From Parietaria judaica (taxonomy: Eukaryota; Streptophyta; Magnoliopsida; Rosales; Urticaceae): a stretch of 64,000 nucleotides of DNA. Shown piece after piece: positions 32,881-45,655 of the stretch; within the stretch, counting starts at the first letter, position 1; each line of letters opens with the position of its first letter. The notes beneath the pieces are model-generated. The model made no database searches. It saw nothing but the letters and a program-made list of their open reading frames with translations, and was not told where the DNA came from. Position numbers and translations under genes: made by a program. Where the stretch lies: NCBI GenBank assembly GCA_954871525.1, contig OX940860.1, forward strand, positions 18,942,001-19,006,000, given 5' to 3'.

Positions 32881-34009
32881 AAGAAAGGGGGAAAGTTCAA
32901 CCCTAGCCGCCGTCGCCGCTTATTCCCGTCGGACGTTCATCTCCGGCCATCTCTCCGGTGACGCGTGCTTCCCGGTGTCCCTCCGGTTCTCACAAGCTTA
33001 CCCGGTGTTCCTCCGGTATTCATAAGCTTTCCCGGTGTTCCCGGCCTTTCTCCGGCATTCCTCCGGAATCTCGCGAGCTTTTTCCGTTCTGCGACTCATC
33101 TCTCTCCGCTGCAATATTTCTCAGGCGACCGGTGTTCCTCCGCTCGCATCTCCTGTTCGCATCTCAAGCGAACCTCTGAGCTTGGGCTCCATCAACGACA
33201 TCCCTCAGGCAACCTCCATCGTCGCCGTTCTCAGATCTGCAAAAGAAAGAAAGAAAAAAAAGAAGGGGGATTCAGAGCCTAGTTTCTTCAGATCTGAGCT
33301 TCACAAATCTCAGGCGAATCTCTGTCACTCTCCGGCGACGAGCCCCTCAGCCCCAACTCAGCGGGCTTCTCCTTCGAGCACGCCATCTCTCTCTCTTCGA
33401 AGCTTCTCAGAACCGAGCTTCGTCTTCTCAGGTGGCTTCTCTCGGTCGACTGAAGTCTTCCTCCTCTCCGCTCAACGCATCCTCAACGAACCAGAGAGAT
33501 TCGGATCTCAGCGAACCTCTTCTCCGTCGAATCTTCCCGGCGAGCTTCTCTGCGTCAACGACGTCGTTCGCCTCCTATCCGTGTGCGAGCCTCTCCGCGC
33601 GATTCTCTCCGGTGTTCCTCAGGCGAGCAGCTCCGGTGTCCTTCTCGCAGCTCCTCGACGAGCTAGGTCGTGCTCAGCATGTTCCTTGTTTCTCTCTCTC
33701 CAGGCGTGTTGCAAATAGTCCAAAAAGGGTATTTTCGAAACTTCCCTTTTTTGGTGGGCCCCACGCAAAAAGGGGAAAAGAAAATCAGGTTGTTTTTTGG
33801 GCTCCCTTTCTGTATGTTCCAACGTCAGTTTAGTGTTACAACACCAGATTTTGTGTTCCATTTCTGTGTGTTCCAACACCAGATTTTGTGTTCCAACACA
33901 CAGAAGTTTCACAATTTCTCTTGGGTGTCCCTGCGTCAAAAAGGGTGTGCCCACAACCAGAAATTTATTTTTTCTCGGTTGATTCCTCCCGATAAGTATC
34001 CGATAAAAT
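32881..34009 (+). other. long GC-rich leader of the young Copia element
   Basis: About 1.1 kb separates the primer-binding site from the gag start. It is markedly C/T- and GC-rich, with repeated TTCCGGTGTTCCTCCGGT-like words (about 32965-33140) and later repeats of CCAACACCAGATTTTGTGTT (33840-33900). A frame is open from 33035 to 33718 (227 codons, Ser/Pro/Arg-rich), but codon content looks compositional. It may hold packaging or translation signals; a captured host sequence is also possible. Confidence 0.55.
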
Positions 34010-37000
34010 ATGTCGTCTTCAACTGAAAGAGTTGCTTCCGTGCACGATCAAAACTCAATGACCAATCATAAATTCAATGGCAAGAATTATCTTCAATGGT
34101 CTAAATCCATGTTTATGTTTGTGTGCGGAAGAGAGAAATGCGGACATCTCACCGGTGAGCCACCCATGCCGGATTCCAAGGATCCAAAATACGCCTCATG
34201 GAAGAACTCCGACTACCTTGTCATGTCATGGCTCACTAACTCAATGACAGATAAGTTCAGTTCGAAGTTTCTTCTTTATGATACTGCTAAGGAAATTTGG
34301 GACTCGGCATGTAAGCTTTATTCAAATAACAAGGATACTTCGGTGGTCATCGATCTCGAGTCTCGCCTGTATAATCTTTGTCAAAGAGACATGGACATCA
34401 ATGATTATTTCGATGCTCTGTCCAACTATTGGCTTCAACTGGATACTTATCAGGTCAAGCCTTGGGAGACCCCTAGAGATGCGGCTATCTTCCGGGAATT
34501 CATTCAAGTAGGAAGAACTGTCCGTTTTCTCTTAGGTCTCAATAAGGAATTCGACGCAGTCCGTGGACGAATTATGGCTACTGTTCCTCTCCCTGATCCT
34601 CAAGAGGCTTTCTCTCTCGTCCGATTAGAAAAGAGTCGCCATATTATCATGCCTGTTGACAAGACCGAAGGTTCCGGGATGTTCACTCGCATCAACAGGG
34701 GCCTCATAATTTCTCTCAGGCTCCGCCTTCCGGTCCTCATCGAGGATGCCCCAAGTGTGAACATTGCAATAAACTCGGTCACCTAAAATTGCACTGTTGG
34801 AAGTTACATGGGAAACCAACTGGTTCGGGACCAACTCCCTCCAGATTCAGCAAGAAGGCTCATAGCAATGCCACTGACTCTGATGTTTCTGTGGTCTCAA
34901 GTGCTTCGCCAGACCCTTATCTCCATGAGGAAATGAACCATATTGTCGAGCAAATGACATCTCTCCAAATGAGGATCAACAAGCAACTCACCACCTGGTC
35001 TAGTTCCTCGACCAACTCACCAAGTAGCCTACATGCTCATACAGGTTTGAACTCTGTCAGCCTCACTCTAACTCGCCCGAGCAACACTTGGATCGTTGAT
35101 TCAGGTGCATCAGACCACATGACGGGCAAAATGAGTTATTTTATTACCCTTGGACCTTGTCCACCGGGTTCAACTGTTCGGACTGCTGATGGCACTTTTC
35201 TTCCAGTTGTCGGAATTGGTTCTATCTGACTATCTGGGAACATTACCCTTTGCTCAGTGTTATTTGTTCCAAGACTTGCTTGCAACCTGATTTCCGTCAG
35301 TAAGATCACGCGTGACTCCAAATGCATAACACGATTCTTTGCCGATTTCTGTGATTTTCAGGTGATAGGTTCTGGGAAGGTAATTGGCGAAGGGACGATG
35401 CGTGAAGGCCTCTACATGTTTGACGACACAAATTTTCCAAACCACCAAGCTCAGAATCATGACCAAGGTCTTGTGTCATCAAATACTATAACTCTTTCGA
35501 ACAATGTTCCTGTAGAAGATCAAGTTATGTTGTGGCACTACCGTCTTGGTCATCCTAGTTTTCAATACCTTGAAAAAGTGTACCCAAATTGGTTTATTAA
35601 GAAAAAATGTTCATCGTATCAATGTCAAGTATGCCAATTCGCCAAACATACACGCAGTCCATTTCATGCTATTGACTATAAATCATCCAAACCTTTCTCT
35701 GTGATTCATAGTGACGTCTGGGGACCCTCAAGGGTAAGCCATACTAGTGGTGCTAGGTGGTTCATTACGTTTATCGATGATCACACTAGAATGACGTGGT
35801 CATTTCTCATGAAAGACAAATCCGAAGCTGCTCCAATTTTCAAACATTTCTACTCCATGGTTGAACGACAATTCGATACCCGTGTGCAAGTCCTCCATAC
35901 GGACAATGCACGGGATTACTTCAATCAAACTCTCTCTCCATACTTGACTGAAAAAGGGATTGTCCACATAAGCTCATGTGTGGATACTCCACAGCAAAAC
36001 GGTATTGTTGAGCGCAAAAACAGGCACATCCTCGAAGTCGCTCGATCCATCATGTTTGCAAAATCTGTCCCAAAACATTTTTGGGGTGATGCGATCCTCA
36101 CAACGACATACCTCATCAACCGTATGCCGAGTAGTGTCTTGAAATTCCTTTCTCCACGTCAAGTCCTCAATGAAATTCATCCACATCTCCTATCCTTCTC
36201 CTCCGACCTACCAAAAAAGGTCTTCGGGTGTTCCGTCTTTGTCCATGTCCACAAACAAAATCGATCAAAGCTCGATCCTAGAGCTGTCAAGTGCATCTTC
36301 TTGGGTTATTTGTTGCATCAAAAAGGGTATCGATGTTATTGCCCTTCTACTCGCTCTACTTATAACTCAATGGATGTTACTTTCTTTGAATGTGAGTCTT
36401 TTTTCCCCAAATCCGACATTCAGGGGGAGAATTCGTGGGAATCTCAAATTTGGGAAATCAATCAAGGTTCTCAATCCATCCCATTATCCTCATCTCAACT
36501 TCTGATCGATATCTCCATTCATCCTAACCCAAATCCACCTCGAATTGCCGATATTGACATGGAGTCACCCCCTAGTTCACCTCGTTCTGTTGAACAAGTA
36601 GATGGCCCCATGCATCTTCAACTCGACCAAGAACCGGATCCGGCACCTACTACCTCATTTGACTCAGGTATGGAAAGGTCCGAACCCATGATTGATGACT
36701 CTGAACTACCCATTGCTCTCCAAAAGGGTGTTCGGAGGAGAGGTGTTCAAGGTCACACTGAATATCCCATTGAACGTTATGTTTCCTACTACCAATTACA
36801 TCCATTATACAGGGCGTTTGTTTCCAATCTTAACAGTAGTCAGGTTCCTAGCTCCATGGAAACATGCGGTAGAAGAGGAAATTCGGGCTCTGGAAAGCAA
36901 TGGAACATGGAACCTTACCGAGTTACCACGTGGAAAACGCCCAGTTGGGTGTAAATGGGTGTTCACCATCAAGTATAGATCAGATGGGAGTGTTGAAAGA

Positions 37001-38326
37001 TTCAAGGCAAGACTTGTTGCTAAGGGGTTCACTCAAACTCAAGGCATTGACTTTCAAGAAACATTTGCTCATGTGGCCAAGCTGAATACGGTGAGAGTTC
37101 TTATCTCACTCGCCATAAACCTTGATTGGCCACTCTATCAACTTGATGTCAAGAATGCTTTTCTAAACGGCGATCTTGAAGAGGAAGTGTATATGAACAT
37201 TCCTCCCGGAATGGGACAAAACTCCAAGAAGCACTTAGTGTGCAAACTGAAGAAAGCGTTGTACGGCCTGAAACAGTCCCCTCGTGCCTGGTTCGAGAAA
37301 TTCACCAAGGCCGTCACCTCCAACGGATACCTCCAGTGTCAACCGATCATACTCTCTTTGTCAAATAGAACAACAATGGGAAGAAGGCTATCCTCATTGT
37401 GTATGTTGACGACATCATTCTGACCGGTGATGACTCGGAGGAAATCATCAAACTAAAGCAAGTACTCGCAACTCAATTCGAGATTAAAGATCTCAGAATG
37501 ATGAGATACTTCTTGGGCATGGAATTAGCAAGATCAGACCAAGGAATTGCTATTTCCCAGAGGAAGTATGTACTTGACTTACTTCAAGAAACCGGTCTTC
37601 TTGGTTGCAAGCCGATCGACACTCCGATGGACCCGAACAAGAAGTTCTCCCACTCCGCCGAAAGTACTCCTGTCGACAAAGGGAGATATCAGCGACTTGT
37701 CGGGAAGCTCATATATCTCTCACATACACGTCCGGATATCGCCTACTCTGTCAGTGTTGTGAGTCAACACATGAACAACCCAAACGAGGACCATATGGAA
37801 GCCGTGAACCGAATTTTGAGGTATCTAAAGTCTACCCCCGGTCATGGCTTATTGTTCAAGAAATCAGAGAACCGTGAGGTCGAGATCTTCACCGATGCTA
37901 GTTGGGCTGGAGAAGCCACTGATCGAAGATCAACCTCGGGTTATTGTTCATATGTATGGGGAAACCTCGTTACTTGGAGAAGCAAGAAGCAATCGGTTGT
38001 TTCCCGTAGTAGTGCAGAGTCCGAGTATCGTGCCCTCGCATTAGGCATATGCGAGGGAATATGGATCCAGAGGCTCTTGAAGGATGTTCAGTGATGGTCA
38101 ATCCGCAATCAGGATCGCCAAGAATCCAGTTCACCATGACCGAACAAAGCACATTGAGATAGATAGACACTTTATCTCAGAGAAGGTCAACGGAGGCATC
38201 GTCGACTTGGGCTACATTCAGTCCAAACTTCAGATTGCGGATATCCTCACCAATGCTCTACCTCGGTGTTCTTTTGATGATCTAAGTTCCAAGCTTGGGT
38301 TGTATAACATATACTACCCATCTTGA
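34010..38326 (+). pseudogene. Copia gag-pol of the young element, frameshifted
   Basis: Gag starts at ATG 34010 (UBN2-type, NGKNYLQWSKSM). A frameshift near 34700 is needed to reach the zinc knuckle CEHCNKLGHLKLHC. The protease has DSGASDHMTG (about 35097). TGA stops the frame at 35227-35229. Integrase follows, with HHCC (LWHYRLGH...CQVC) and the catalytic motifs HSDVWG, HTDNARDY and VERKNRH. A shift near 36850 leads into reverse transcriptase (LDVKNAFLNGDLEEEVY). Another shift plus a TAG near 37340-37370 precede YVDD (37402), and RNase H (FTDASWAGEATDRRSTSGY) follows. A last shift or small deletion near 38090 precedes SAIRIAKNP and the stop at 38326. Catalytic residues are intact, unlike in the older Copia. 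Confidence 0.92.
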
Positions 38327-38333
38327 GGGGGAG

Positions 38334-38466
38334 TGTAGAATATTGTATAGTTTATCATAGGTTGTAGATTTGAGGTACTTATGCCGTTATTTCTAGTTTC
38401 TTATCTTAGTGTGTAAATACCAATTCATGAATGGAATCAATTAACTTTCCCAATCAAATTTTCACA
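38334..38466 (+). repeat. 3' LTR of the young Copia element
   Basis: A 133-bp copy directly after the polypurine tract, identical to the 5' LTR except at three positions. Confidence 0.95.
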
Positions 38467-38471
38467 GCATG

Positions 38472-38968
38472 AAATACTTATTTTTCAGTCCCTATAACAC
38501 ATATTGAAGACTGAATTAAGTTGTTTGTCGAGAACTAGTTTTAGTCTAAAATAAATATATTGAACTAAGGAATACTATCGCTATCGGACGTTATTATTTG
38601 TTATCGAAAGAAATATATCAGAGACTAAAAATGACAATGAATAATTAAAAATATTGGGACTGCCACTTGAGAAGAGCTAACATCTAAAACAAACAATGAC
38701 AATGATCGATCATCAAAAAAAAATATTAGGTACTATTGTCATCACTTTTCGAGGTTAAATATATACAATCAACTTCGACCATACGTTGACTACTTTTGCC
38801 GTAATTAACCCAAAATATTAATTGAAATTTGGTCAACGTATTATTTCATGCATCACTATCCATATGTGCAATTTTGGGTCGTCAAAAGACCTTGTTCCTT
38901 TCATGCATAGAAAATCATGGCATGTTGGGTTAAACGACTGAACATTTTAGTGTGCATTACACACATAC

Positions 38969-39030
<62 letters not shown>

Positions 39031-42000
39031 ATAAAATGAATTGCCGACAGATGAAGATTTTTTTGATGCATGGGTGCTTAAAATCAATTCAAGCACGTGA
39101 GTTGTTCGTGACTAGAATGATGTCAATGTGCATAAGGAAAAAAGCGTTGACAAATAAAAAAAGAAAGAGTAATGGCACTATAATGCCCCGTGAATTTCGC
39201 ATGTTTCGACTTGCTCCCTCAATTTTAGTAGTTGGCATTAATACATTATCTCCTATGCGTTATCGAATGACATTTTAAATTGTGTCAACACCTTATTTGT
39301 TTGAAGAAAAAAAAAATCATCTATTTTAACTTTTATTTTAACAGTTTTTATTTTTGAATGATAATAATTCATTTATTGTTCATTATGATTTCATGATTTT
39401 AAATATTGATCACGTTGGATAATAAATTAATTGAAATATCTTTACATAATTTATATATTACAAATAGTTTAACGATTTGTATCGTTTTTAACGTAAAGAG
39501 CAATGCGTTATATTTTAAGTACACATTACCATTAACAATGTAATTTCAATGGACAAATGACGCCGATACGCAGAGTTCAAGGGGCAATTATGCAATTACT
39601 AAAAAGAGAAAGGAGCAAATAACAGACATGCCACGTGTACCTTTCTCCTGTGTAGCTGAACTAGAGACCAAAAGCAAAATAATAATCACTTAGGTTGAGG
39701 CAATTATGCCTAATTATCTGATAAGCTATTATTATATCCTCTATATGATTATTGCTAAAGATAAAACAGATTGATGTATATGATTGTGTCACAAACATAG
39801 GGACATGAGTCGGTAAATAATTAATTACAATGCATTAGACTCTGCTAAAGACTAGGGTAAAAAATGTCATTAACTTTTATTCTTGAACTATAAAGAATAT
39901 ATAACAGAAAAGGGGAAATTTACTTTTTATATCCTATACTTTATTATCAAAATCAGTTAAAAATTAAAATAAACCATCTAACTGTAATTTGATAATATCA
40001 TCTCCTTTTTTTTATAACTTTAATTGATTTATAAAAATTAAAATATAAAATTAAATCTCTAAAGTCTTTAACAATTATTTTGTCTCGACCTCGTCATGCT
40101 CCTCTCTCACCCTCCCCGAGCTTCGTCGCCTCACCATTAGCCTGTCGGTTTCTAAATGGTCTTCGCTCGCACAGCTATATAATTGTTTTCATTGTCGGGT
40201 TGTGTTTCATGTTTTCTGGTCTATGCAACCCTCTCCTCGTTGTCGCCTTGTCGATCCTTTTGCTCGTCCTTACTTTGATCGTCGGATCGGCAAAAATTAT
40301 ATGCTTTATATGCTGTGCAAGAGTAGAATATATGAGATATTCCCGGTACAAGAGTATTAAGTTGAGATATTCATGGTGTAAGAGCATTAAGTTGATAATA
40401 TTTTAATTTTTGTAAATAGAGTATATAAAAAAATGTGCGATCGATTTTCTTATCTCATTCAATCGCACACGATACGTAGTATTTATAATTAGATTATGTT
40501 TGTAATATATTAATAATTGTAATTAATTCGGTAAACTAAAATTGACAGTTGATAATATTTTGATTTTTGTAAATAGAATATATAAAAGAAAAAGTTTAAC
40601 ACTTTTAATAAAGCGCAATTGGGGCATCTTAAAACTTAAAATAATTGGAAAAAAAAATTTAAAAAAAAACTTTAAGAATATAGTTTAGTTTTTCTTTAGA
40701 ATAGAAATTATATATTATTAAGGAAAATTAAAATCAATATTATAAATACGTAAAATCTTTAAAATGTGATAAGATATATCTCCAAAATAAATAAATAAAA
40801 ATAATTGTGAGTGCCTACGACTATTAGCAGCCGATCTTAGTGTCTTCCAATATGCTTATCCATTCTCAATCAGATTTCATTTCTAATCAAATCACTGAAA
40901 AGATCGAAATTCGTATACCCTAAGTAGTAAGTAGTCCTATTGGATTGGAAATGGACATGCACTCGCAACGCAATTGCGAGATGATCGTAATTGAAGGATT
41001 GAATCCGTTGATTGAAGTAGATTTGCCGACCGGGAATGACCAAAAAACGTTCATGATATTTTATAACCAAACGTCAGATCGTTTTCGGATCTTCGTTCTT
41101 ACGAGGGTTTCAATTATATATTCAGATCAAATCGGTATTTTGATTAGAATTTTCGCACCAATTAATTGTTAGTTAAACTCTTTAATAATAAGAAAATAAA
41201 TATCAAAGGATGAAAAATCGATGATTTCATTTATTATATAGTATGTATACATATAAAACAAATGCTACTAATAGATTATAGACTATAGAGATGAGAAAAC
41301 TTCATTTATTATATAAAATATAAACATAGAAAACTGCTTATTTGTGAGCTTGACATGTGTGGAGAAAGATCAATTAAAAACCAAAAAATGTTGGTCGAAA
41401 TGTCGTTGGTTGGACTATGAATTTAATTATAATCTCAAATAGACATATAATATATGTTTTATAGGTAAATATATATAGTTGGTGACCAAAAAAGGTATTT
41501 AGGTTTCCGTTATGATCACATAAGAACGAAATAATGGTCTTCATTATGATCACAAACAGTGCCCTTATATATCATCTATCATGTATTTGCTTTAATTAGC
41601 AGTCAAGGAAATTAACAATTATTATTACATAATAATTATGATAATATATACTCATGCTAATCTTTTATTAAGTCAAACTATATTGTAAAAGAGAATTAGG
41701 AAAGAATTATTTTTAATGCAATTTTTTCATCCATTGGAGCAATATCCTCTCTCGAAATAAATATATAAATATAAAGTACGAGCATAATTAAATTATTATA
41801 TAAAAATAAGGGATATATATGGTATAAATGTCTAATTTTATATTTAGTATGTCGGCATATTCTCAATCAATTTAGTTGCAATAGTAACTAAAGACCACAA
41901 ATAATATTAAGATCAACTTTGTCCATACTACATTAAGGTTTGTTACACGAGAGACACGTGTACATCTACAATTAACATGGAAAATATCAATTATTAATAC

Positions 42001-42520
42001 TTTTTTTTATTAGACTAAAGATGTACACATTTTTCTAACTTACTTCACATTAACTCGTTATTTGCTGAATTGGACCTCGACACTATTTGTGGCATTTGAG
42101 TATTATTGCTGCTAGGAGATTGGGAATATGCCAGTAAAACTTAGTACAAGAATGAAAACTTATGCCGATAGTATCCCATATAATATATTATTTGGTGTAA
42201 AATAAATCGTACGAAAATAGTGTTTGTTTGGAGGCAGTCTTAACACTCAATAAGGAAATTAATTATTATTATTACATAAACTATATTGTAACATATAAGA
42301 CATATGGTGATGATCTCTTATTCTCTTACTAATAAGTCAAACTATTGTAACAAAGATATACTAAAGAATTATTATTCATGTTAACACTATTTGTCCATCA
42401 GCTTCTCCCTTTGGAGAGTTTCATAGGAGCATATTATATCCTCTCTCGAAACTGAATTCAAAATTATGCTATATATCTATATATATATATTATCATGATG
42501 ATTAACCATGATGATCATCA
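38472..42520. other. intergenic with microsatellites and repeat scraps
   Basis: 38780-38815 (GACTACTTTTGCCGTAATTAACCC) resembles a decayed end of the family M MITE. A compound AT then AG microsatellite spans about 38971-39031. A hydrophobic open frame at 40080-40406 begins only at TTG and has no recognisable domain. The GATAATATTTTAATTTTTGTAAATAGA sequence near 40394 recurs near 40553. No gene is supported. Confidence 0.4.
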
Positions 42521-44888
42521 TCATGTCCAAAGTGGCTCCCAAATTGAGCCTAGATTGTAGCTATCATCAAGGAAGCTGAGGCTATTGTTGGCGTGGTTGT
42601 TGGCGAGCATGCTGATGTCGTTGAGCATCGAGGCATCGAGAACCGGAGGCTGTTGTGGCTGCGGCTGCGGAGGGGCGTGAGCCATCTCCATGCAGAGGAG
42701 GGCGACGAGGTTGGCCTGCTGGCACTGCGCGCTCACCACCTCGGCCTGTGCGCGGGCAAGCTGGGCTTGGAGGTCGCTCACCTGTCGCTGAAGCTGGCAG
42801 ATGGCGCCCGCGCAGCCATAGACGGGGTCCCGGATCCTAGCGCTCGCCTCGTACACCATGCTGCTCACCGCGTCTGCTCTCTGGTTCTCCGGGAGTTCCT
42901 GAGGAAGGCAAACAGAAAAATATTGAGACGATATTTAAAATTCTACTTCATAACAAAAACCTTATTTCTATAAGAAATAATGTTTTTATTTTTATTTTTG
43001 TTAAATGAAATTAACGGTATGTTTCCGGGGAATTTTATTTTTGAGCAATTCAGCTTTGGAATAAACCGATATCTTTTATCACGGGTGAAATCACGATAAA
43101 AACCGGCATTTTAGTCCTGATTTAGTCATTAGTACACTAGAGGTGACTAAATTTGTTAAGTGGGCGACTTATTCTTTTGGATTTGAATAGATTTTTATTC
43201 ATTTTCAATTTTTAGCTAGAAAATGGGCGACTTGGCTTTTAAAAGCTTTCTGTTTTGATTTAATTAATTAAAAATAATTAACACAATAGTCGTGTTCTTT
43301 GATATTAATTTGTCTTTATTTGATTGTTTTTCTTTAGCTCGTGAATCTCATGTGAACAATATTTGATGCATTTATATGCTTATGTGACTTTCAAATTCGG
43401 ATGCTTCAAAAAAGGTTTGGTTCAAAACGTTTCCAAATTCACATTATGTGTTTTCATTCCGTACCCAAAAGTCCCATGTCACTCGAGAGCCAATGAAAAT
43501 CTATGTTTTATTATCTAATAAAACGTAATTTTCATAAGGTATGTTTCGGTCAAAATACATTAAGTTTTGTATTTTAAGACGTATAACTCCAATCCTTTTT
43601 TATAGTGAGAATTCTGTATTTAAGATTTAATGTCACATTAAATAAAGGGCACGTGGCAATTTTAGAAAAGTCAGCATTATTTTTTTAATTTTTAGAGTAA
43701 ATTATGTTGCCAATATTTTATTTTTATCCACAAGTGATAATTTACTGTAAAATTAAAATTTTGAATTTATCCAACTTTAATGTACAAAAAATAGAATACT
43801 TTATAACCGCAAATATTCCTTTCTAATAAAATAAAATGGTTTAATTAACTCTTGTTAAAGAGATCAACTTTAATAGGCAAGTCAAAAGTAAATTCAGTAT
43901 TGGAAGTGACAAATAACCTAAAAGCTAGGTCATTTGCTCTTCTTGTCTCATAAATTCTTGACCCTATCAATACATTACTGGTCACTTTCCCACTTTAAAT
44001 AGTCAACATTTAGATACACGCACAAGGAATACTTGTAATATACGATGTATATAGTAATATACACGTTTATACAGAGATACCCATTAACAAATTATAGCAT
44101 GATATTAATACATAATCAAATAATAGTGAACTGTACTTAGTTCAGTAAATTTCACCCGCTAAATTCTTGCCGTATTCGCAGCTATAAGACTAGCTTAGTT
44201 GGTATCATGGTCGGAGAAATAATTAACGATACCGCATAAAGTCACTCGAGTAAGAAAGATTGAAAAAACGCTAATTCATTCTAAACATACGTTATTTCTA
44301 TCATTAATGATGTCATAAAGTGATCTTCGAACCAATATTCACAACTGTGCAAAAAAAAATTAGTGCATGGTAATAAAATTTTCAGTCATTTATTTAATTT
44401 CAGTCCCCTATATACATCATTTGTGAAAGAAAGAAAGAGAGGAACTAAGTAGGACTCGGAAGATCAAAACGAACAATATTTACGACATTATAAGAACTTC
44501 GTTTCTGGTTAATTAACAATGGATGGAGGTACACTGATCTTTTCTTCTCGGGTGATTGTAATTAACTAATAGTATAATCACAATATATATATATATATAT
44601 AATAGAATCATATTATACCTGCAAGAACTTGATGATGTTACTGGCCCCAAAGACACGGTGGGCAATGGTGAACTTGGCCGGATCGGTGGGCGGGAAGTAC
44701 GGTGCCAACACGCATTTCTCAGCACAGCGGCGCCGGAGAATCTTGCAGGCAGCACAGGGGCTGATCACAGCCGCCTGGGGGCGGCTCGGCTTCGGAGTCG
44801 ACGGAGGAGAGAGAGAAGAAGAAGGAGATTGTGAGCCCGACATGGCTGGAGACGTGGCGTTGGCGTTGGTCTCGGTGCTACACTCCAT
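42521..44888 (-). CDS. LOB-domain (LBD) transcription factor, class I
   Basis: Two exons, 44888-44619 and 42898-42521, joined in phase by a 1720-bp GT-AG intron; 215 aa. The LOB domain runs from about residue 44 to 145. The C-x2-C-x6-C-x3-C zinc-like motif is C45, C48, C55 and C59. The GAS block begins near F80-GAS. The coiled-coil zipper L126-x6-L133-x3-L137-x6-V144 allows dimerisation, which places it in class I. The intron after FLQ and the whole domain resemble Arabidopsis LBD1/LBD11. The N-terminus is Ser/Pro-rich and the tail has QPQPQ. The start at 44888 (MECSTET) is preferred over 44906 because close relatives start MECS. It is expected to be a nuclear DNA-binding regulator of lateral-organ or vascular growth; the specific role is inferred from the family. 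Confidence 0.93.
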
Positions 44889-45220
44889 TTTCGTATAACA
44901 AAACAAAGATTATTAATTGAAAAATAGTACAAAATATAGTGATTAATGTTGTAGCTAGTGAGAATATATATGATCTTAGAGAAGAGAAGAGAAGAGAGAG
45001 AGAGATATTTGAAGTGGGGTTATGCTTATGAACGCAGAGAAGGTTTACATGTATATATATAAGTAAAGCTCTTGGGGTGTGTGACTCATCGCAAGCGTCA
45101 AGCTTAATGATGTCACTATTATTCCAACGTGACCCCATAATAAATATTAAAACAATATTATTAATCATTAGAAAATGGAAGGTTTTAATGTCATGCATGT
45201 GAAATTTAAAATTAATTATT
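44889..45220 (-). promoter_or_regulatory. 5' flank of the LBD gene
   Basis: An AG-rich tract (GAGAAGAGAAGAGAGAGAGA, near 44981-45005) lies about 100 bp upstream of the start codon and reads CT-rich on the gene strand, typical of plant 5' leaders. A TATATATA stretch at 45051-45060 may serve as TATA box. Confidence 0.35.
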
Positions 45221-45459
45221 AAAAAAACACGTCTTGTGTCTGCCCAAAAAAATTAAAAAAACTAAGTCATAATGAGAAGTGATAACCAAAAAGAACTTTG
45301 ATACGTAATTCGGCTATTTTTATTTCTTTACCACCTCTCTACATTTTTTTGATCTATATAAATTTTCATAATTATCATCGATTATTTGGAGGAAAATGCT
45401 TAAAATTTTCATGCCTAAAATTTTAATGTTACCAAATAGAATGGATGATAATCATGTAA

Positions 45460-45655
45460 AATACGTAAAAGTCTGCCCCGTCCCGCTTCGTGTTATTGTG
45501 AGTTGGGGTCCATGAGTCGAGTGAGTTTTGATAGTTTCTTCCAAAACCTGTCCCGCTCCGCACATGTAATGGGATGGGTCAAACCCGTCTCGTTCAATGA
45601 GTGGACCTAACAAGTTGTGGGCCGGGCCACCCGGCCCACTTGACACCTCTAAGTT
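45460..45655. mobile_element. fragment of a dispersed, GC-rich repeat
   Basis: It ends GGGCCGGGCCACCCGGCCCA followed by CTTGACACCTCT, which reverse-complements to AGAGGTGTCAAG, an end often seen in plant hAT-type repeats. The opposite terminus was not found. The open frame inside it (minus) is not a gene. Confidence 0.3.

Larger units (their letters stand above)
32731..38471 (+). mobile_element. complete LTR retrotransposon, Copia superfamily
   Basis: The element is 32736-38466, flanked by the 5-bp direct repeat GCATG (32731-32735 and 38467-38471). Both LTRs are 133 bp, begin TGTAGAATATTG and end TTTCACA, and differ at only 3 positions. The 5' LTR is followed at once by TGGTATCAGAGC, the primer-binding site for initiator tRNA-Met. 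The 3' LTR is preceded by the polypurine tract GAGGGGGAG. Gene order places it in Copia. The LTRs are short for a plant Copia element. Its coding region is frameshifted, so it is probably non-autonomous now. Confidence 0.95.

Noticed and set aside
33035..33718. 227-codon frame in the young Copia leader as a protein gene
   Set aside because: Its content is low-complexity Ser/Pro/Arg, it has no family resemblance, and other frames there are equally open; kept only as a leader observation.
40080..40406. Hydrophobic 108-codon frame
   Set aside because: It starts only at TTG, and its hydrophobicity follows from T-rich composition; no homology recognised.
44191..44215. tRNA A-box-like TAGCTTAGTTGG
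   Set aside because: No B box at the right distance, so neither a tRNA nor a SINE can be supported.
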